Shown: piece after piece, positions 45,803-56,037 of the stretch | Numbering within the stretch: position 1 is the stretch's first letter | How the letters are laid out: every line of letters starts with the position of its first letter | Assembly (NCBI RefSeq): GCF_004005845.1 | Contig: NZ_SADE01000003.1 | Coordinates: 1 to 64,000 of the forward strand | DNA length: 64,000 bases | Origin: Hwanghaeella grinnelliae | GTDB lineage: Bacteria; Pseudomonadota; Alphaproteobacteria; UBA8366; Aestuariispiraceae | Direction of reading: 5' to 3' | Made by a program: the position numbers and the translations under genes | Notes under the pieces: generated by a model | Seen by the model: the letters and a program-made list of their open reading frames with translations, nothing else | Told to the model about the DNA's origin: nothing | Database searches by the model: none

Positions 45803-46926
45803 TGCATTTCGCCCGAAACGACACATCCATTCTGGGTAACTGGTGGTGGACCGTGGACAGGTGGCTGCTGGGGGCGGTCGTTCTATTGGGGGCGCTCGGC
45901 CTCCTGCTGACGACGACGGCCAGTCCGCCCGTGGCGGAACGCATCAATGTCGACTCCTTCCATTTCGTGAAGAAGCAGGCATTCATGCTGGCGCCGGCCT
46001 TGTTCACAATCATCGGGGTTTCCCTACTGAACCTGAAACAGATCCGCCGCCTGGCGTTGGTGGTCTTTGTCGGTGCATTGGTGCTGATGGTCGCGGCCAT
46101 TTTGTTCGGAACCGAGATCAAGGGCGCCACCCGATGGATTTCCCTCGGTGGATTAACCATCCAACCTTCTGAATTCGCGAAACCCGCTTTCGCCGTTCTG
46201 GCGGGATGGATATTAGCCGCTCGGCGGATGGGCGAAGACGTCCCCGGCTATGCGATTTCAGCCGCCCTCTGCGTGTTGGTGGTCGGTCTGCTGGCTTTGC
46301 AACCGGATATTGGCCAAGCCTTCGTTGTCTGTTCCATCTGGTTCACCCAGCTGTTCATCGCAGGTCTGTCGATGAGCTTCGTCATCTTCGCGGTGCTCGG
46401 CGGCCTCGCCGCACTGGTCGCCGCGTATTACATATTTCCGCATGTCGCGACCCGGATAGACCGATTTCTCGACCCGCAGGCGCATGACAGCTATCAGATC
46501 GACAAGGCGATGGAAGCCTTCCAATCCGGCGGCATTATGGGCCGCGGTCCCGGTGAAGGGATCGTGAAACAAAGCCTGCCCGACGGCCATGCGGACTTTA
46601 TCTTCGCGGTCGCGGGTGAGGAGTTCGGCCTGTTCGCCTGTATGTTCATCGTGGCAATTTTCGTGTTCGTGGTGGTGCGTGGCTTGTCGCGCCTGCTGCA
46701 AGACAACGACATGTTCGTCGTCCTGGCAGCGACCGGCCTGATCGTGCAATTCGCACTGCAAGCCCTGGTCAACATGGCCTCGACCTTGAGCCTCATCCCC
46801 ACAAAGGGAATGACCTTGCCGTTCATTTCCTATGGTGGGTCCAGCCTGCTGGCCCTTGCACTGGGTATGGGCATGCTTTTGGCGCTTACCCGCCGCCGAC
46901 CGGAGATCGCGTCATGGCGGGATTGA
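45799..46926 (+). CDS. ftsW: Lipid II polymerase FtsW (SEDS glycosyltransferase)
   Basis: Protein of 375 aa with about ten transmembrane segments. SEDS hallmarks: KGATRWISLGG followed by QPSEFAKPAF, then GGIMGRGPGEGIVKQ and DFIFAVAGEEFG, and the C-terminal KGMTLPFISYGGSS. It polymerises septal glycan with FtsI. It overlaps murD by 4 and murG by 13 bases. Confidence 0.97.
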   Translation: MMHFARNDTSILGNWWWTVDRWLLGAVVLLGALGLLLTTTASPPVAERINVDSFHFVKKQAFMLAPALFTIIGVSLLNLKQIRRLALVVFVGALVLMVAAILFGTEIKGATRWISLGGLTIQPSEFAKPAFAVLAGWILAARRMGEDVPGYAISAALCVLVVGLLALQPDIGQAFVVCSIWFTQLFIAGLSMSFVIFAVLGGLAALVAAYYIFPHVATRIDRFLDPQAHDSYQIDKAMEAFQSGGIMGRGPGEGIVKQSLPDGHADFIFAVAGEEFGLFACMFIVAIFVFVVVRGLSRLLQDNDMFVVLAATGLIVQFALQALVNMASTLSLIPTKGMTLPFISYGGSSLLALALGMGMLLALTRRRPEIASWRD

Positions 46927-48092
46927 GCGCGACCAACACCGACAACGGCCTGATCGCCCTGGCGACCGGCGGCACGGGCGGGCATGTCTTCCCGGCCGAG
47001 GCACTGGCGCGGGAATTGGAATCCCGCGGCTACCGCCTCGCCTTGATCACCGACCGGCGCGGCGACGCCTTCGGCGGCACCTTGGACCGGATCGACCTGC
47101 ATACGATTTCCGCCGCTGCGGTAAGCGGGCGTGGCATCCTGGGCAAGGTTGGCGCGGCATTCAGCCTCGCGCTCGGCTATATCCAAGCCAGCAACCTATT
47201 GAAACAGCTACGGCCCTTGGCGGTTGTCGGGTTTGGCGGATATCCCTCGGTCCCGACCATGCTGGCGGCCAGCCGGAACCGCCGCATCAAATCAGCCATC
47301 CATGAACAGAACGCAGTTCTGGGACGAGCCAATCGCCTGTTGGCCCCGCGTATGGATAGAATTGCGACATCCTTTGCCGAAACCAGCGGCTTGCGGCAGT
47401 CGGACCGGAATAAAGCTGTCTGGACAGGGAACCCCGTTCGTCCCGACATCATGCAAATGGCGAATACACCTTATGCCCCGCCGCGCCAGGAGGATCCATT
47501 TCAGTTGCTCGTCGTTGGCGGCAGCCAAGGCGCACGCGTATTCGGCGACGTTATTCCAGCGGCGATCGCGCTGCTGCGTGACGATCAGCGCAATCGCCTG
47601 CGCATCGTGCAGCAGGCACGGGAACCGCAAGTGCAGGATGTCTCACAACACTATCGGCGCATCGGCGTCGACGCAGAAGTCCGCAGCTTCTTCGGCGACA
47701 TGCCGCTGCAACTGACCAAGGCGCATCTAGTGATCAGCCGCGCCGGCGCATCGACCATCGCGGAACTGACGACGACCGGGCGCCCTTCCGTCCTGGTGCC
47801 GTACCGATATGCCATCGACGACCACCAAACCGAAAACGCAGCGCGGATCTGCGATTCAGCCGGCGCTTGGATGATGCCGGAAGCGGATATGGATGCGGCG
47901 GTCTTGGCCCAGCGCCTCGGCGATTTGATGGACCAGCCGCATACGCTTGCCAGCGCGGCCGCCGCAGCGCGCCGAATTGGCACGCCTGAGGCAACGCGCA
48001 AGCTTGCCGACATTGTCGTCGACTTGGTCGGCGGAACCGTGACCTCGCCCAATACCCAGAAAAACGAAAAAGCCCGGGAGGCCCTCGCCTGA
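46914..48092 (+). CDS. murG: UDP-GlcNAc:undecaprenyl-PP-MurNAc-pentapeptide GlcNAc transferase
   Basis: Protein of 392 aa. N-terminal [41 protein letters not shown] and C-lobe [14 protein letters not shown] identify MurG, which converts lipid I to lipid II at the inner face of the membrane. The start overlaps ftsW by 13 bases, and its last base is shared with the murC start. Confidence 0.98.
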   Translation: MAGLSATNTDNGLIALATGGTGGHVFPAEALARELESRGYRLALITDRRGDAFGGTLDRIDLHTISAAAVSGRGILGKVGAAFSLALGYIQASNLLKQLRPLAVVGFGGYPSVPTMLAASRNRRIKSAIHEQNAVLGRANRLLAPRMDRIATSFAETSGLRQSDRNKAVWTGNPVRPDIMQMANTPYAPPRQEDPFQLLVVGGSQGARVFGDVIPAAIALLRDDQRNRLRIVQQAREPQVQDVSQHYRRIGVDAEVRSFFGDMPLQLTKAHLVISRAGASTIAELTTTGRPSVLVPYRYAIDDHQTENAARICDSAGAWMMPEADMDAAVLAQRLGDLMDQPHTLASAAAAARRIGTPEATRKLADIVVDLVGGTVTSPNTQKNEKAREALA

Positions 48093-49513
48093 TGCAAGTA
48101 CCCCTTTCCATCGGCCCGTTGCATTTTGTCGGTATCGGCGGGATCGGCATGTCCGGCATCGCCGAGGTGATGAAGAATCTGGGCTATACGGTCGGCGGGT
48201 CTGATATTGCGGAAACCGCCAATGTGAAGCGGCTGCGCGAACTGGGAATTCCGGTCACCGTGGGTCATGCGGCTGAAAACATCAAAGACGCCTCGGTTGT
48301 CGTTGTCAGTTCCGCGATCCGTCCGGAAAATCCTGAGCTGCTCGCCGCGCGGGAACGCTTGATTCCCGTCGTCCGGCGCGCCGAAATGCTGGCGGAACTG
48401 ATGCGGTTGAAATGGTCTGTCGCCGTTGGCGGCACCCATGGCAAGACGACCACGACATCCCTGGTCGCCGCGCTGCTGGACGGGGGCGACCTGGACCCAA
48501 CCGTCATCAATGGCGGCATCATCAACGCCTACGGCACCAATGCCCGCCTCGGCCAGGGTGATTGGATGGTCGTCGAAGCGGATGAATCCGACGGGTCTTT
48601 TACCAAGTTACCGGCCACTATCGCCATCGTCACGAACATCGACCCCGAGCATATGGAACATTACGGTTCCTTCGAAAAGCTGCGGGACGCCTTCCGGATA
48701 TTCGTCCAGAACATCCCCTTCTACGGTTTCGCGGTGATGTGCATCGATCATGCCGAAGTGCAGGCCATGATCGGGAAGATCGAGGACCGGCGTGTCATTA
48801 CATATGGCTTCAACCCGCAAGCGGAGATCCGAGCCTCGAACGCGGCGGCCTCGCCGGGCGGATACACGTTCGATGTCACCGTCGCGCTTCGCGGCGATGA
48901 ACCCTGGGCCATTGAAGGCCTGCATCTGCCGATGTATGGCGAGCACAATGTTCAGAATGCCCTCGCTGCGATCTCTGTGGCGTTGGAAATGGGCATCGAG
49001 GTTGACGATATCCGCAATGCACTGGCGCGCTTCTCGGGCGTCAAACGGCGTTTCACGAAGACCGGCGAAGCCGGCGGCGTGACCGTCATCGACGATTACG
49101 GTCACCACCCGGTTGAAATCACCGCCGTCTTGAAAGCGGCACGCGACGCCACGCGACGGAACGTAATCGCCGTGGTGCAGCCTCACCGTTACACGCGTTT
49201 GCGGGACCTTTTCGAAGAGTTCTGCGCCTGCTTCAACGATGCGGACAAGGTCATCATCGCGCCGGTCTATGCGGCCGGTGAAGAACCCATGGAAGGCGTC
49301 GACCGTGACGCCCTTGCGCAGGGCTTAAGGACACGGGGCCACCGTGGTGTGGTCACCATTGACGGTCAGGATGACCTGGCCGAAGCGGTTGCTGACGTGG
49401 CGCGGGAAGGCGATCTCGTCGTCTGCTTAGGGGCCGGGACGATCACGAATTGGGCGCAAGCCCTGCCGGATGAGCTGAAACTACGCTTTGGCAGGAGCCG
49501 CGCCGGAAAATAG
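48092..49513 (+). CDS. murC: UDP-MurNAc:L-alanine ligase
   Basis: Protein of 473 aa. N-terminal [16 protein letters not shown]-loop [14 protein letters not shown], and C-terminal [10 protein letters not shown] identify MurC. It attaches L-Ala to UDP-MurNAc. It shares one base with murG and lies 2 bases before murB. Confidence 0.98.
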   Translation: MQVPLSIGPLHFVGIGGIGMSGIAEVMKNLGYTVGGSDIAETANVKRLRELGIPVTVGHAAENIKDASVVVVSSAIRPENPELLAARERLIPVVRRAEMLAELMRLKWSVAVGGTHGKTTTTSLVAALLDGGDLDPTVINGGIINAYGTNARLGQGDWMVVEADESDGSFTKLPATIAIVTNIDPEHMEHYGSFEKLRDAFRIFVQNIPFYGFAVMCIDHAEVQAMIGKIEDRRVITYGFNPQAEIRASNAAASPGGYTFDVTVALRGDEPWAIEGLHLPMYGEHNVQNALAAISVALEMGIEVDDIRNALARFSGVKRRFTKTGEAGGVTVIDDYGHHPVEITAVLKAARDATRRNVIAVVQPHRYTRLRDLFEEFCACFNDADKVIIAPVYAAGEEPMEGVDRDALAQGLRTRGHRGVVTIDGQDDLAEAVADVAREGDLVVCLGAGTITNWAQALPDELKLRFGRSRAGK

Positions 49514-49515
49514 AC

Positions 49516-50457
49516 ATGATGAGCAACGCCCAGACGACATCCGACACACCTTTCGACCTGCCGCCTGTCCGCGGCCGCGTCACGTTCGACGCCCCCTTGT
49601 CGAAGGTCACGTGGTTCCGCGTCGGCGGGCCGGCGGATGTGGTCTTCCGCCCGGAGGACCAGGAAGATCTAAGTGCTTTTCTTGCCTCCCTGCCGGACGA
49701 TGTCGACGTCATGGTCATCGGCATCGGTTCGAACCTGTTGGTCCGCGACGGTGGCGTGCGCGGCGTGGTTATCAGGCTGCTGGGACCTTTCGCCGGGATC
49801 GAAGTCGATGGAGAGATCGTGCGCGCAGGTGCCGGCGCCCTGGATCAAAATGTCGCCAAGGTAGCGGCCCGGCACGGATTGACCGGCCTTGAATTCCTTA
49901 GTGGCATCCCCGGATCGATCGGTGGGGCTTTGCGCATGAACGCCGGAGCCTATGGGGCAGAGACGAAGGATGTCCTGATCAGCGCCACGGCTGTCGACCG
50001 CCAGGGCAATGCCCACGAAGTGACGGCCGCGGAGATGGGCTTTGGTTACCGCAAATCGTCGGTGCCCGCGGATTGGATTTTCACCGAAGCCGTTTTTCGT
50101 GCAGCCCCGGGGAACCGGGAAGAGATCGAGGCAAAGATGGCCGAGATCGCCGAAAAACGGGCCGACAGCCAACCGATCAGAAGCCGCACGGGCGGGTCGA
50201 CTTTCAAAAATCCGGGCGCCCTGGACCCGGATGGACCGAAGGCTTGGAAGCTAATCGACTCGGTTGGTGGACGAGGATTGACGATTGGCGGCGCCCAAGT
50301 AAGCAATCAGCACTGTAATTTCTTAATAAATACTGGCGAAGCAACCGCAGAAGATTTAGAAAGACTAGGGGAAGTGTTACGTGCGAAAGTCAAAGAGAAA
50401 ACTGGTATAAATCTTGAGTGGGAAATAAAACGCGTAGGCGAGACAAAAGATGAGTAA
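49516..50457 (+). CDS. murB: UDP-N-acetylenolpyruvoylglucosamine reductase, with AT-rich 3' end
   Basis: Protein of 313 aa. FAD-binding motifs TWFRVGGPADVVF, GIGSNLLVRDGGV, FLSGIPGSIGGALRMNAGAY and the C-terminal RTGGSTFKNP and QVSNQHCNFLINTG are present. It reduces enolpyruvyl-UDP-GlcNAc to UDP-MurNAc. Codons from about 262 to the stop change sharply: roughly 40% GC with TTA, ATA, AGA, CTA and AAA, unlike the rest of the gene. The encoded C-terminus is still a normal MurB sequence. It overlaps ddl by 8 bases. Confidence 0.96.
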   Translation: MMSNAQTTSDTPFDLPPVRGRVTFDAPLSKVTWFRVGGPADVVFRPEDQEDLSAFLASLPDDVDVMVIGIGSNLLVRDGGVRGVVIRLLGPFAGIEVDGEIVRAGAGALDQNVAKVAARHGLTGLEFLSGIPGSIGGALRMNAGAYGAETKDVLISATAVDRQGNAHEVTAAEMGFGYRKSSVPADWIFTEAVFRAAPGNREEIEAKMAEIAEKRADSQPIRSRTGGSTFKNPGALDPDGPKAWKLIDSVGGRGLTIGGAQVSNQHCNFLINTGEATAEDLERLGEVLRAKVKEKTGINLEWEIKRVGETKDE

Positions 50458-51385
50458 GGAAAACACACCCCAGCGCAGCAAGAAAAGGGTGGCCGTCCTA
50501 TTGGGCGGCTGGTCGGCTGAGCGTGAGGTTTCCTTGGTCTCGGGCCGGGATTGCGCCGACGCTCTCGAGAAAGCCGGCTACGACGTTACGCGGATCGATG
50601 TGACGCGGGATCTGAAGGCGTTGGTCAATGCCCTGACCCCAGCGCCCGATGCCGTTTTCAATGCGTTGCACGGTCGTGGCGGCGAGGACGGCACCATTCA
50701 GGCCGTACTCGACATTCTTGGTATTCCCTACACCCATTCCGGCATGCGCAGCTCGGCCATTGCGATGGACAAGCCAACAGCGATTGCGGCCTTCCGGGCC
50801 GCCGGGCTTCCCTGCCCGAAAGGCGTCGTTGTAGCGGAAGAAGATCTGGGCAAAGGCGATCCCCTACCTCGACCCTATGTGGTGAAACCCACCCATGAAG
50901 GTTCCAGCGTCGGGGTTTACATCGTTCTGCCGGGCGACAACGGACCGGACTTTTCCGGTTGGCATTTCGGCGATGCCTTGGTTGAGGAATATGTCGCCGG
51001 GCGGGAACTGACGGTGACGGTCATGGGCGACAAACCGCTTTGCGTGACCGAACTGCGCCCCAATGACGGCTTTTATGACTACGAAGCCAAATATACCGAA
51101 GGCAAAACAGTGCATATCTGCCCGGCGGATATCCCGGAAGACATCGCGGAGCAGTGCAAGGACTACGCTTTGCGTGCGCACAATGCCCTGGGCTGTCGCG
51201 GTGTCACACGGTCCGATTTCCGTTGGGACGACAGCGCCCATAACGGATCGCGCCTGTTCCTTCTGGAAGTGAACACCCAACCCGGCATGGCGCCTTTGAG
51301 CCTCGCCCCGGAACAGGCCGCGCATGCCGGCCTGTCCTTCCCGGAGCTGGTCAGCTGGATGGTGGAGGAGGCGCAATGCGACTGA
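50450..51385 (+). CDS. ddl: D-alanine:D-alanine ligase
   Basis: Protein of 311 aa. ATP-grasp motifs: VAVLLGGWSAEREVSLVSG at the start, NALHGRGGEDGTIQ, KPTHEGSSVGV, and LEVNTQPGMAPLSLAPEQAA. It makes the D-Ala-D-Ala substrate of MurF. The start lies in the AT-rich end of murB, 8 bases overlapping. It overlaps ftsQ by 10 bases. Confidence 0.97.
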   Translation: MSKENTPQRSKKRVAVLLGGWSAEREVSLVSGRDCADALEKAGYDVTRIDVTRDLKALVNALTPAPDAVFNALHGRGGEDGTIQAVLDILGIPYTHSGMRSSAIAMDKPTAIAAFRAAGLPCPKGVVVAEEDLGKGDPLPRPYVVKPTHEGSSVGVYIVLPGDNGPDFSGWHFGDALVEEYVAGRELTVTVMGDKPLCVTELRPNDGFYDYEAKYTEGKTVHICPADIPEDIAEQCKDYALRAHNALGCRGVTRSDFRWDDSAHNGSRLFLLEVNTQPGMAPLSLAPEQAAHAGLSFPELVSWMVEEAQCD

Positions 51386-52284
51386 CCCTCCCCTTCCTGA
51401 ACAAGGATGCGAAGAAAAAGACCGCCAAGAAGGGCGCAACGAAGAAAAGCCGGATTGCCGCTGAAGGTCGGCGGGCCGCGCGTCGCCGCGCCCGCGCCCG
51501 GTGGATGAAACCTGCGCTGAAAATCGGCGCGCCGGTGGCAATCGCCGGCGCCTTGTCGGCTGCCGGGTTCGTGCTGTGGTCGAACGGCACGATCCAGCGC
51601 ACTTATGACAACGCCGTCGCGGCAACCATGAAAACCTCGGCCGAAATGGGGCTTGCGGTGTATCAGGTTTCCGTCTCGGGCCGCCGCGAAACCAACAAGG
51701 ACCGCTTGCTGAAAGCGGTTGGTGTCCGGGTCGGCGACCCGATCCTGGCGGTCGACATTCAAGACATTCTAGATCGCGTAAACTCCATTGGTTGGGTGGA
51801 ATCCGCGGTTGTGGAACGGCGGCTGCCGGACCATCTGCATATCCAGATCGAGGAACGCAAAGCCGCCGCAATCTGGCAGAAAGATCATGAATTTGTTCTG
51901 GTCGATATAGACGGCAACGTCATCGGCACCGATGGGCTTGAGCGCTACCGCCATTTGAAAGTGGTGGTGGGCGACGGCGCGCCGGACAGAACCGCCGAAC
52001 TGGTGTCGCTGCTGGAGCGCGAACCGATGCTGAACAGCCGCATCGTGGCTGCGGTCTGGGTCGCGGGTCGGCGATGGAACCTGCGTTTGGACAATGGCAT
52101 CGACATCCGCCTGCCGGAAGAAAACCCAGGCGACGCACTACAGCGTTTGGCGCAGCTTGAGCGCGACCACCGGCTTTTGGCCCGGGACATCGCGGCAATC
52201 GATCTGCGTCAATCGGACCGTCTTATCGTTCGGATGACGGAAGAAGCCGCCGAACGGAAACGAGCCCACAAGGATGAAACCTAA
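51376..52284 (+). CDS. ftsQ: Cell division protein FtsQ
   Basis: Protein of 302 aa. A very basic cytoplasmic N-terminus (about 1-50, many Lys/Arg) precedes one transmembrane helix (about 53-72), then a POTRA domain (NKDRLLKAVGVRVGDPILAV, then SIGWVESAVVERRLPDHLHI) and an FtsQ-type domain. It recruits FtsB/FtsL at the septum. It overlaps ddl by 10 bases and is 73 bases from ftsA. Confidence 0.95.
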   Translation: MRLTLPFLNKDAKKKTAKKGATKKSRIAAEGRRAARRRARARWMKPALKIGAPVAIAGALSAAGFVLWSNGTIQRTYDNAVAATMKTSAEMGLAVYQVSVSGRRETNKDRLLKAVGVRVGDPILAVDIQDILDRVNSIGWVESAVVERRLPDHLHIQIEERKAAAIWQKDHEFVLVDIDGNVIGTDGLERYRHLKVVVGDGAPDRTAELVSLLEREPMLNSRIVAAVWVAGRRWNLRLDNGIDIRLPEENPGDALQRLAQLERDHRLLARDIAAIDLRQSDRLIVRMTEEAAERKRAHKDET

Positions 52285-52357
52285 AGCGCGACGGCAACCA
52301 AAGAGAAAAACGGAACGCCCCGACCGCCAACGACCGATAGAATGAACGAAACGAAGA

Positions 52358-53596
52358 ATGTCCAGTCACCGTACCATTGCCGCCCTGGATGTAGGGTCCT
52401 TTAAGATCTGCTGCTTCATTGCCGAAGCCCGCGGACCCGGAAAGGTGCGCGTGACAGGCATGAGCCACCAGGCAAGCGCGGGAATCCGCCAAGGCATGGT
52501 GGTGGACATGGATGCCGCGCAACAGGCAATTTCCTCGGCCGTTCACAGCGCCGAGCAGATGGCGGGATCGCAGGTTCACGAGGTCGTCGTCAGCCTGACC
52601 GGCGGGCAGCCCCGCAGCCAGGTGCTGCGTCGGGAAATGACCATCGGCGGCGGCGCCATCAAGGACATGGATGTCCGCCGCCTGCTGCACGATTGCCGCG
52701 GCTCGGCAAGCTTGACTGACAGCATGCTGATCCATGCCGTCCCGGTCGGGTATTCGATCGACGGTTCGCCGTTGACGCCGGATCCGCGCGGTATGCATGG
52801 TCAGACACTGGGCGTTCGCATGACGGTCGTCAGCGCAGCGGAAAGCGCGGTTCGAAACCTTTTGACCTGCGTCGCGCGTTGCCATCTGGAGGCCCGGGAC
52901 CTGGTGGTATCCCCCTATGCGGCCGGCCTGGCGGCCTTGGTTGAGGACGAACGCGACCTTGGCACGACCATCGTGGAAATGGGGGCCGGCACGACGTCCT
53001 TGGCCGTCTTCTACGAAGGGGCGGCGATCCATACCGACGTCATCCCGATCGGCGGCCGGCATGTGACCAACGATATCAGCCAAGGCCTGCACACCCGCAT
53101 CGACCATGCGGAGCGGTTGAAGACGCTGTATGGAAACGCGATCCGTTCTTCCAACGAAGACCGAGAGATGATCGACGTCGTGCAGATCGGTGAAGACCCC
53201 GATGCGACGCCGCAGCAGGTTCCGCGCAGCCATCTGAATGGAATTATTGCGCCGCGCGTCGAAGAAACATTGGAACTGGTGCGCCAGCGCTTGGACAAGT
53301 CCGGGGTTTCCGGCCTTGCCGGCCAGCGTGTCGTCCTGACCGGCGGCGCGGCGCAATTGCCCGGCCTTAGAGAATTGGCGGGCCAGATCCTGGACAAACA
53401 AGTACGCATCGGCCGTCCCCTGCGCATTTCGGGGCTGGCTGAGGCAACCGGTGGACCGGCATTTGCAACCTGTGCCGGCCTGCTCATGTTCGCCGTTGAC
53501 GATCGGGGGGAGGCAAGGTCCGCCCAAGCCCACAAACCGCCGGCCAACGGTTCACTGTTCGGACGACTAGGAGGGTGGTTTCGTGAAAACTTTTAA
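52358..53596 (+). CDS. ftsA: Cell division protein FtsA
   Basis: Protein of 412 aa, actin-like. Phosphate-binding ALDVGSFKICC is at the N-terminus and EMGAGTTSLAVF is in the second lobe, followed by VLTGGAAQLPGL. The C-terminal LFGRLGGWFRENF is the amphipathic membrane-targeting helix. It anchors FtsZ to the membrane. A 237-base gap with a hairpin separates it from ftsZ. Confidence 0.97.
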   Translation: MSSHRTIAALDVGSFKICCFIAEARGPGKVRVTGMSHQASAGIRQGMVVDMDAAQQAISSAVHSAEQMAGSQVHEVVVSLTGGQPRSQVLRREMTIGGGAIKDMDVRRLLHDCRGSASLTDSMLIHAVPVGYSIDGSPLTPDPRGMHGQTLGVRMTVVSAAESAVRNLLTCVARCHLEARDLVVSPYAAGLAALVEDERDLGTTIVEMGAGTTSLAVFYEGAAIHTDVIPIGGRHVTNDISQGLHTRIDHAERLKTLYGNAIRSSNEDREMIDVVQIGEDPDATPQQVPRSHLNGIIAPRVEETLELVRQRLDKSGVSGLAGQRVVLTGGAAQLPGLRELAGQILDKQVRIGRPLRISGLAEATGGPAFATCAGLLMFAVDDRGEARSAQAHKPPANGSLFGRLGGWFRENF

Positions 53597-53623
53597 AAGT
53601 TACTTCGCCACAACCGCCGGCGC

Positions 53624-53644
53624 GGCAGGTTTTTGCAACCTGCC
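53624..53644 (+). other. Hairpin in the ftsA-ftsZ intergenic region
   Basis: GGCAGGTT and AACCTGCC form a perfect 8-bp stem with loop TTTGC. Flanking CCGCC and GGCGG could lengthen the structure. There is no T-tract after it, so it may be a processing or attenuation element rather than a terminator (inference). Confidence 0.5.
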
Positions 53645-53833
53645 GGAGACTGGCGGCGAATCCAGTACCAAGGAGCACCACCCTACTCAAAAAGAAGGCA
53701 GCACAGCTCATGTTAAAGAGTGGAAGCCGCACCCGAAAAGTACCGCAAAACCCGACTTTTCAAGCTGGCCCGCATTGCGGACCGGCACGTCGGGATAACA
53801 GTCTGACCAAAAACGCACGTACGGAGGCGTACC

Positions 53834-55681
53834 ATGACCATTAAATTCACGCCCCCCGGACCGGATCCGGAAATGAAGCCGAGGATAGTTGTCGTCGGCG
53901 TCGGCGGAGCCGGGGGAAATGCCGTCAACAATATGATCGCTTCCAATCTGGAAGGGGTCGAATTTGTCGTTGCCAACACCGACGCGCAAGCGCTCACCCA
54001 GTCGAGCGCGGAACGCTGCATCCAACTCGGTTCCGGCATCACCAAGGGGTTGGGCGCCGGCGCACAGCCCGAAGTCGGCCGCGCCGCGGCTGAAGAAGCC
54101 ATGCCTGAATTGATGGAGCATTTGGCTGGCGCCAACATGCTGTTCATCACCGCCGGCATGGGCGGCGGCACCGGTACCGGTGCAGCCCCCGTCATCGCCG
54201 AAGCGGCCCGTGAAAAGGGGATGCTGACGGTCGGTGTCATCACCAAGCCCTTCCACTTCGAAGGCCGGCACCGCATGAAACTTGCGGAACAGGGCATCGA
54301 GGAGCTGCAAGGCTTGGTCGATACCCTGATTATCATTCCGAACCAGAACCTGTTCCGGGTCGCGAATGAAAAGACGACCTTTGCCGATGCCTTCAAGCTG
54401 GCTGATGACGTCCTGTATTCGGGCGTCCGCGGCGTTACGGACCTGATGGTCATGCCGGGCCTGATCAACCTCGACTTCGCCGATATTCGCACGGTGATGA
54501 GCGAAATGGGCAAAGCCATGATGGGGACCGGCGAAGCGGAAGGCGAAGACCGCGCCCGCGCGGCAGCCGAAGCCGCCATTTCCAACCCGCTGCTGGAAGA
54601 TGTGACGATGAAGGGCGCGCTTGGCGTTCTGATCAACATCACCGGTGGACCGGACATGACGCTGTTCGAAGTGGACGAAGCGGCGAACCGCATCCGCGAG
54701 GAAGTGGACGAAAACGCCAATATCATCTTCGGTTCCACTTTCGAAGAAGCCCTGGAAGGCAAGATGCGGGTTTCCGTCGTGGCGACCGGCATTGAAGCTG
54801 AAGCCCAGACTCAACCGCGCCCGGCATCGACCCGTTCGATCAGCCTGACCCGTCCGAAACGCCCGGCCGCCGCCCCTTCCGAGACGGAAGAATCCGGCGA
54901 TACCGAAGCGGCGGCCCCCGCGGTTACCGCAACGGTCGGTGAGCCGGCCGCAGAGACACCCGCCACACCGATTGCGGCCGGTTTCGAAGTGCATACCGTG
55001 AACGAAGAAAAGCCGGTGGAAAACAACAACGGCCAGCAGGAAAACGGCGAAAGCGATGCTTTGGCTGCTTCCCAACCGGTCGAGCCTTCACCGGCGATGA
55101 CAGGCGCCGCGGAAACCGACGGAACCGTTCAGAGGGATCAGCAGGAAGCGGTTCAGGAACCGCACCTGTTCGACGAGCTGAACCAACCGACCGCGGAAGA
55201 ACAGGAAGCACCGGAAGCGCCGGTTGCCCGTCCGGCCCCGGAAGCTGCGGCACCTCAACCCCGCCGACCGGACGTGACGGCACCGCGTGATGCGTTTATC
55301 CCGCCGCCGCCGATCACCGTTAAGCCGGCCAAGGATAGCCAATCGGATCTGGGCGGCGACCCCTTTGCCGAGGCCGACCTGGCCAATGGCCGGAGCGATG
55401 CGCCGAAGAAACGGTCAAACCTGTTTCGTCGGGTAACGAATGTCCTGGGCACGAAACAGGACCGATCCGAAGAGGACGCCGCGTCGGTTGAACAGCATCC
55501 CGCTGCACGGACCGGTACCGGTGAACCATTGCGCCGCACCACCGCACAAACCACGCAAGGCGCGGCGCCGGCGCAAAGCAGCTTGGACACGCAACCGTCC
55601 GAAGAGCGGATGGAACCCGCGTCACCGGCCGATTCGGAACTGCTGGAAATTCCGGCATTCCTGCGTCGCCAGGCAAACTAG
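53834..55681 (+). CDS. ftsZ: Cell division protein FtsZ with long C-terminal linker
   Basis: Protein of 615 aa; E. coli FtsZ has 383. The GTPase core (about 1-325) holds [13 protein letters not shown], the tubulin signature [16 protein letters not shown] and the [11 protein letters not shown] region. Residues about 326-600 are an Ala/Pro/Glu/Gln-rich disordered linker. The end [13 protein letters not shown] is the conserved peptide that binds FtsA and other partners. GGAGG lies 6 bases before the ATG. A strong terminator follows. Confidence 0.98.
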   Translation: MTIKFTPPGPDPEMKPRIVVVGVGGAGGNAVNNMIASNLEGVEFVVANTDAQALTQSSAERCIQLGSGITKGLGAGAQPEVGRAAAEEAMPELMEHLAGANMLFITAGMGGGTGTGAAPVIAEAAREKGMLTVGVITKPFHFEGRHRMKLAEQGIEELQGLVDTLIIIPNQNLFRVANEKTTFADAFKLADDVLYSGVRGVTDLMVMPGLINLDFADIRTVMSEMGKAMMGTGEAEGEDRARAAAEAAISNPLLEDVTMKGALGVLINITGGPDMTLFEVDEAANRIREEVDENANIIFGSTFEEALEGKMRVSVVATGIEAEAQTQPRPASTRSISLTRPKRPAAAPSETEESGDTEAAAPAVTATVGEPAAETPATPIAAGFEVHTVNEEKPVENNNGQQENGESDALAASQPVEPSPAMTGAAETDGTVQRDQQEAVQEPHLFDELNQPTAEEQEAPEAPVARPAPEAAAPQPRRPDVTAPRDAFIPPPPITVKPAKDSQSDLGGDPFAEADLANGRSDAPKKRSNLFRRVTNVLGTKQDRSEEDAASVEQHPAARTGTGEPLRRTTAQTTQGAAPAQSSLDTQPSEERMEPASPADSELLEIPAFLRRQAN

Positions 55682-56037
55682 CGGCCACCTTACTGCGTTT
55701 TAAGTCAGACACATTCCTGCCGGCATGATCGCATTTCTAACGAAAGACGATCATGCCGGTTTCTTTTGGCCCTTTTCTTGAGAAATTGATTCTTTGTTAA
55801 CTTATTGAATATTAGAAACAAAACATCACCGATCCCTGGTTCGAAGGATTGCCGTTCTTGGGGATGCCGAAGTAACAATTCGAAACAATGTTTGATTTGA
55901 GGGTGCACAGCCCAGTTGGTACACAGAAGCTGAGAGAACTAAGCGGATTTATTTATTTGACTACGTTCTTGGTAAATTTTCCGGGTTGGCCCGGGTTTAG
56001 TTGATTTGTCTTGGAACTACTTTGAGAGATACTTCCA
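55682..56037 (+). other. ftsZ-lpxC intergenic region
   Basis: No gene is seen. It contains the ftsZ terminator at 55720-55767, then an AT-rich stretch (about 55770-55830) that could hold the lpxC promoter, with a near-CtrA sequence TTAA-N7-AATA at 55797-55811, and a small CCGGG/CCCGG hairpin at 55981-55994 close to the lpxC start. Confidence 0.5.
55720..55767 (+). terminator. Intrinsic terminator of the dcw operon
   Basis: CCGGCATGATCG and CGATCATGCCGG form a perfect 12-bp stem around a 16-base loop, followed by TTTCTTTT. It lies 39 bases after the ftsZ stop. Confidence 0.9.

Noticed and set aside
52223-53533. Long open frame antisense to ftsA
   Set aside because: FtsA is intact; the antisense frame has no ribosome-binding site or domain.
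53583-53798. Small plus-strand open frame between ftsA and ftsZ (71 codons)
   Set aside because: It overlaps the ftsA end, covers the hairpin, has low-complexity polar content and no ribosome-binding site.
55797-55811. CtrA-like box before lpxC
   Set aside because: The second half reads AATA rather than TTAA.
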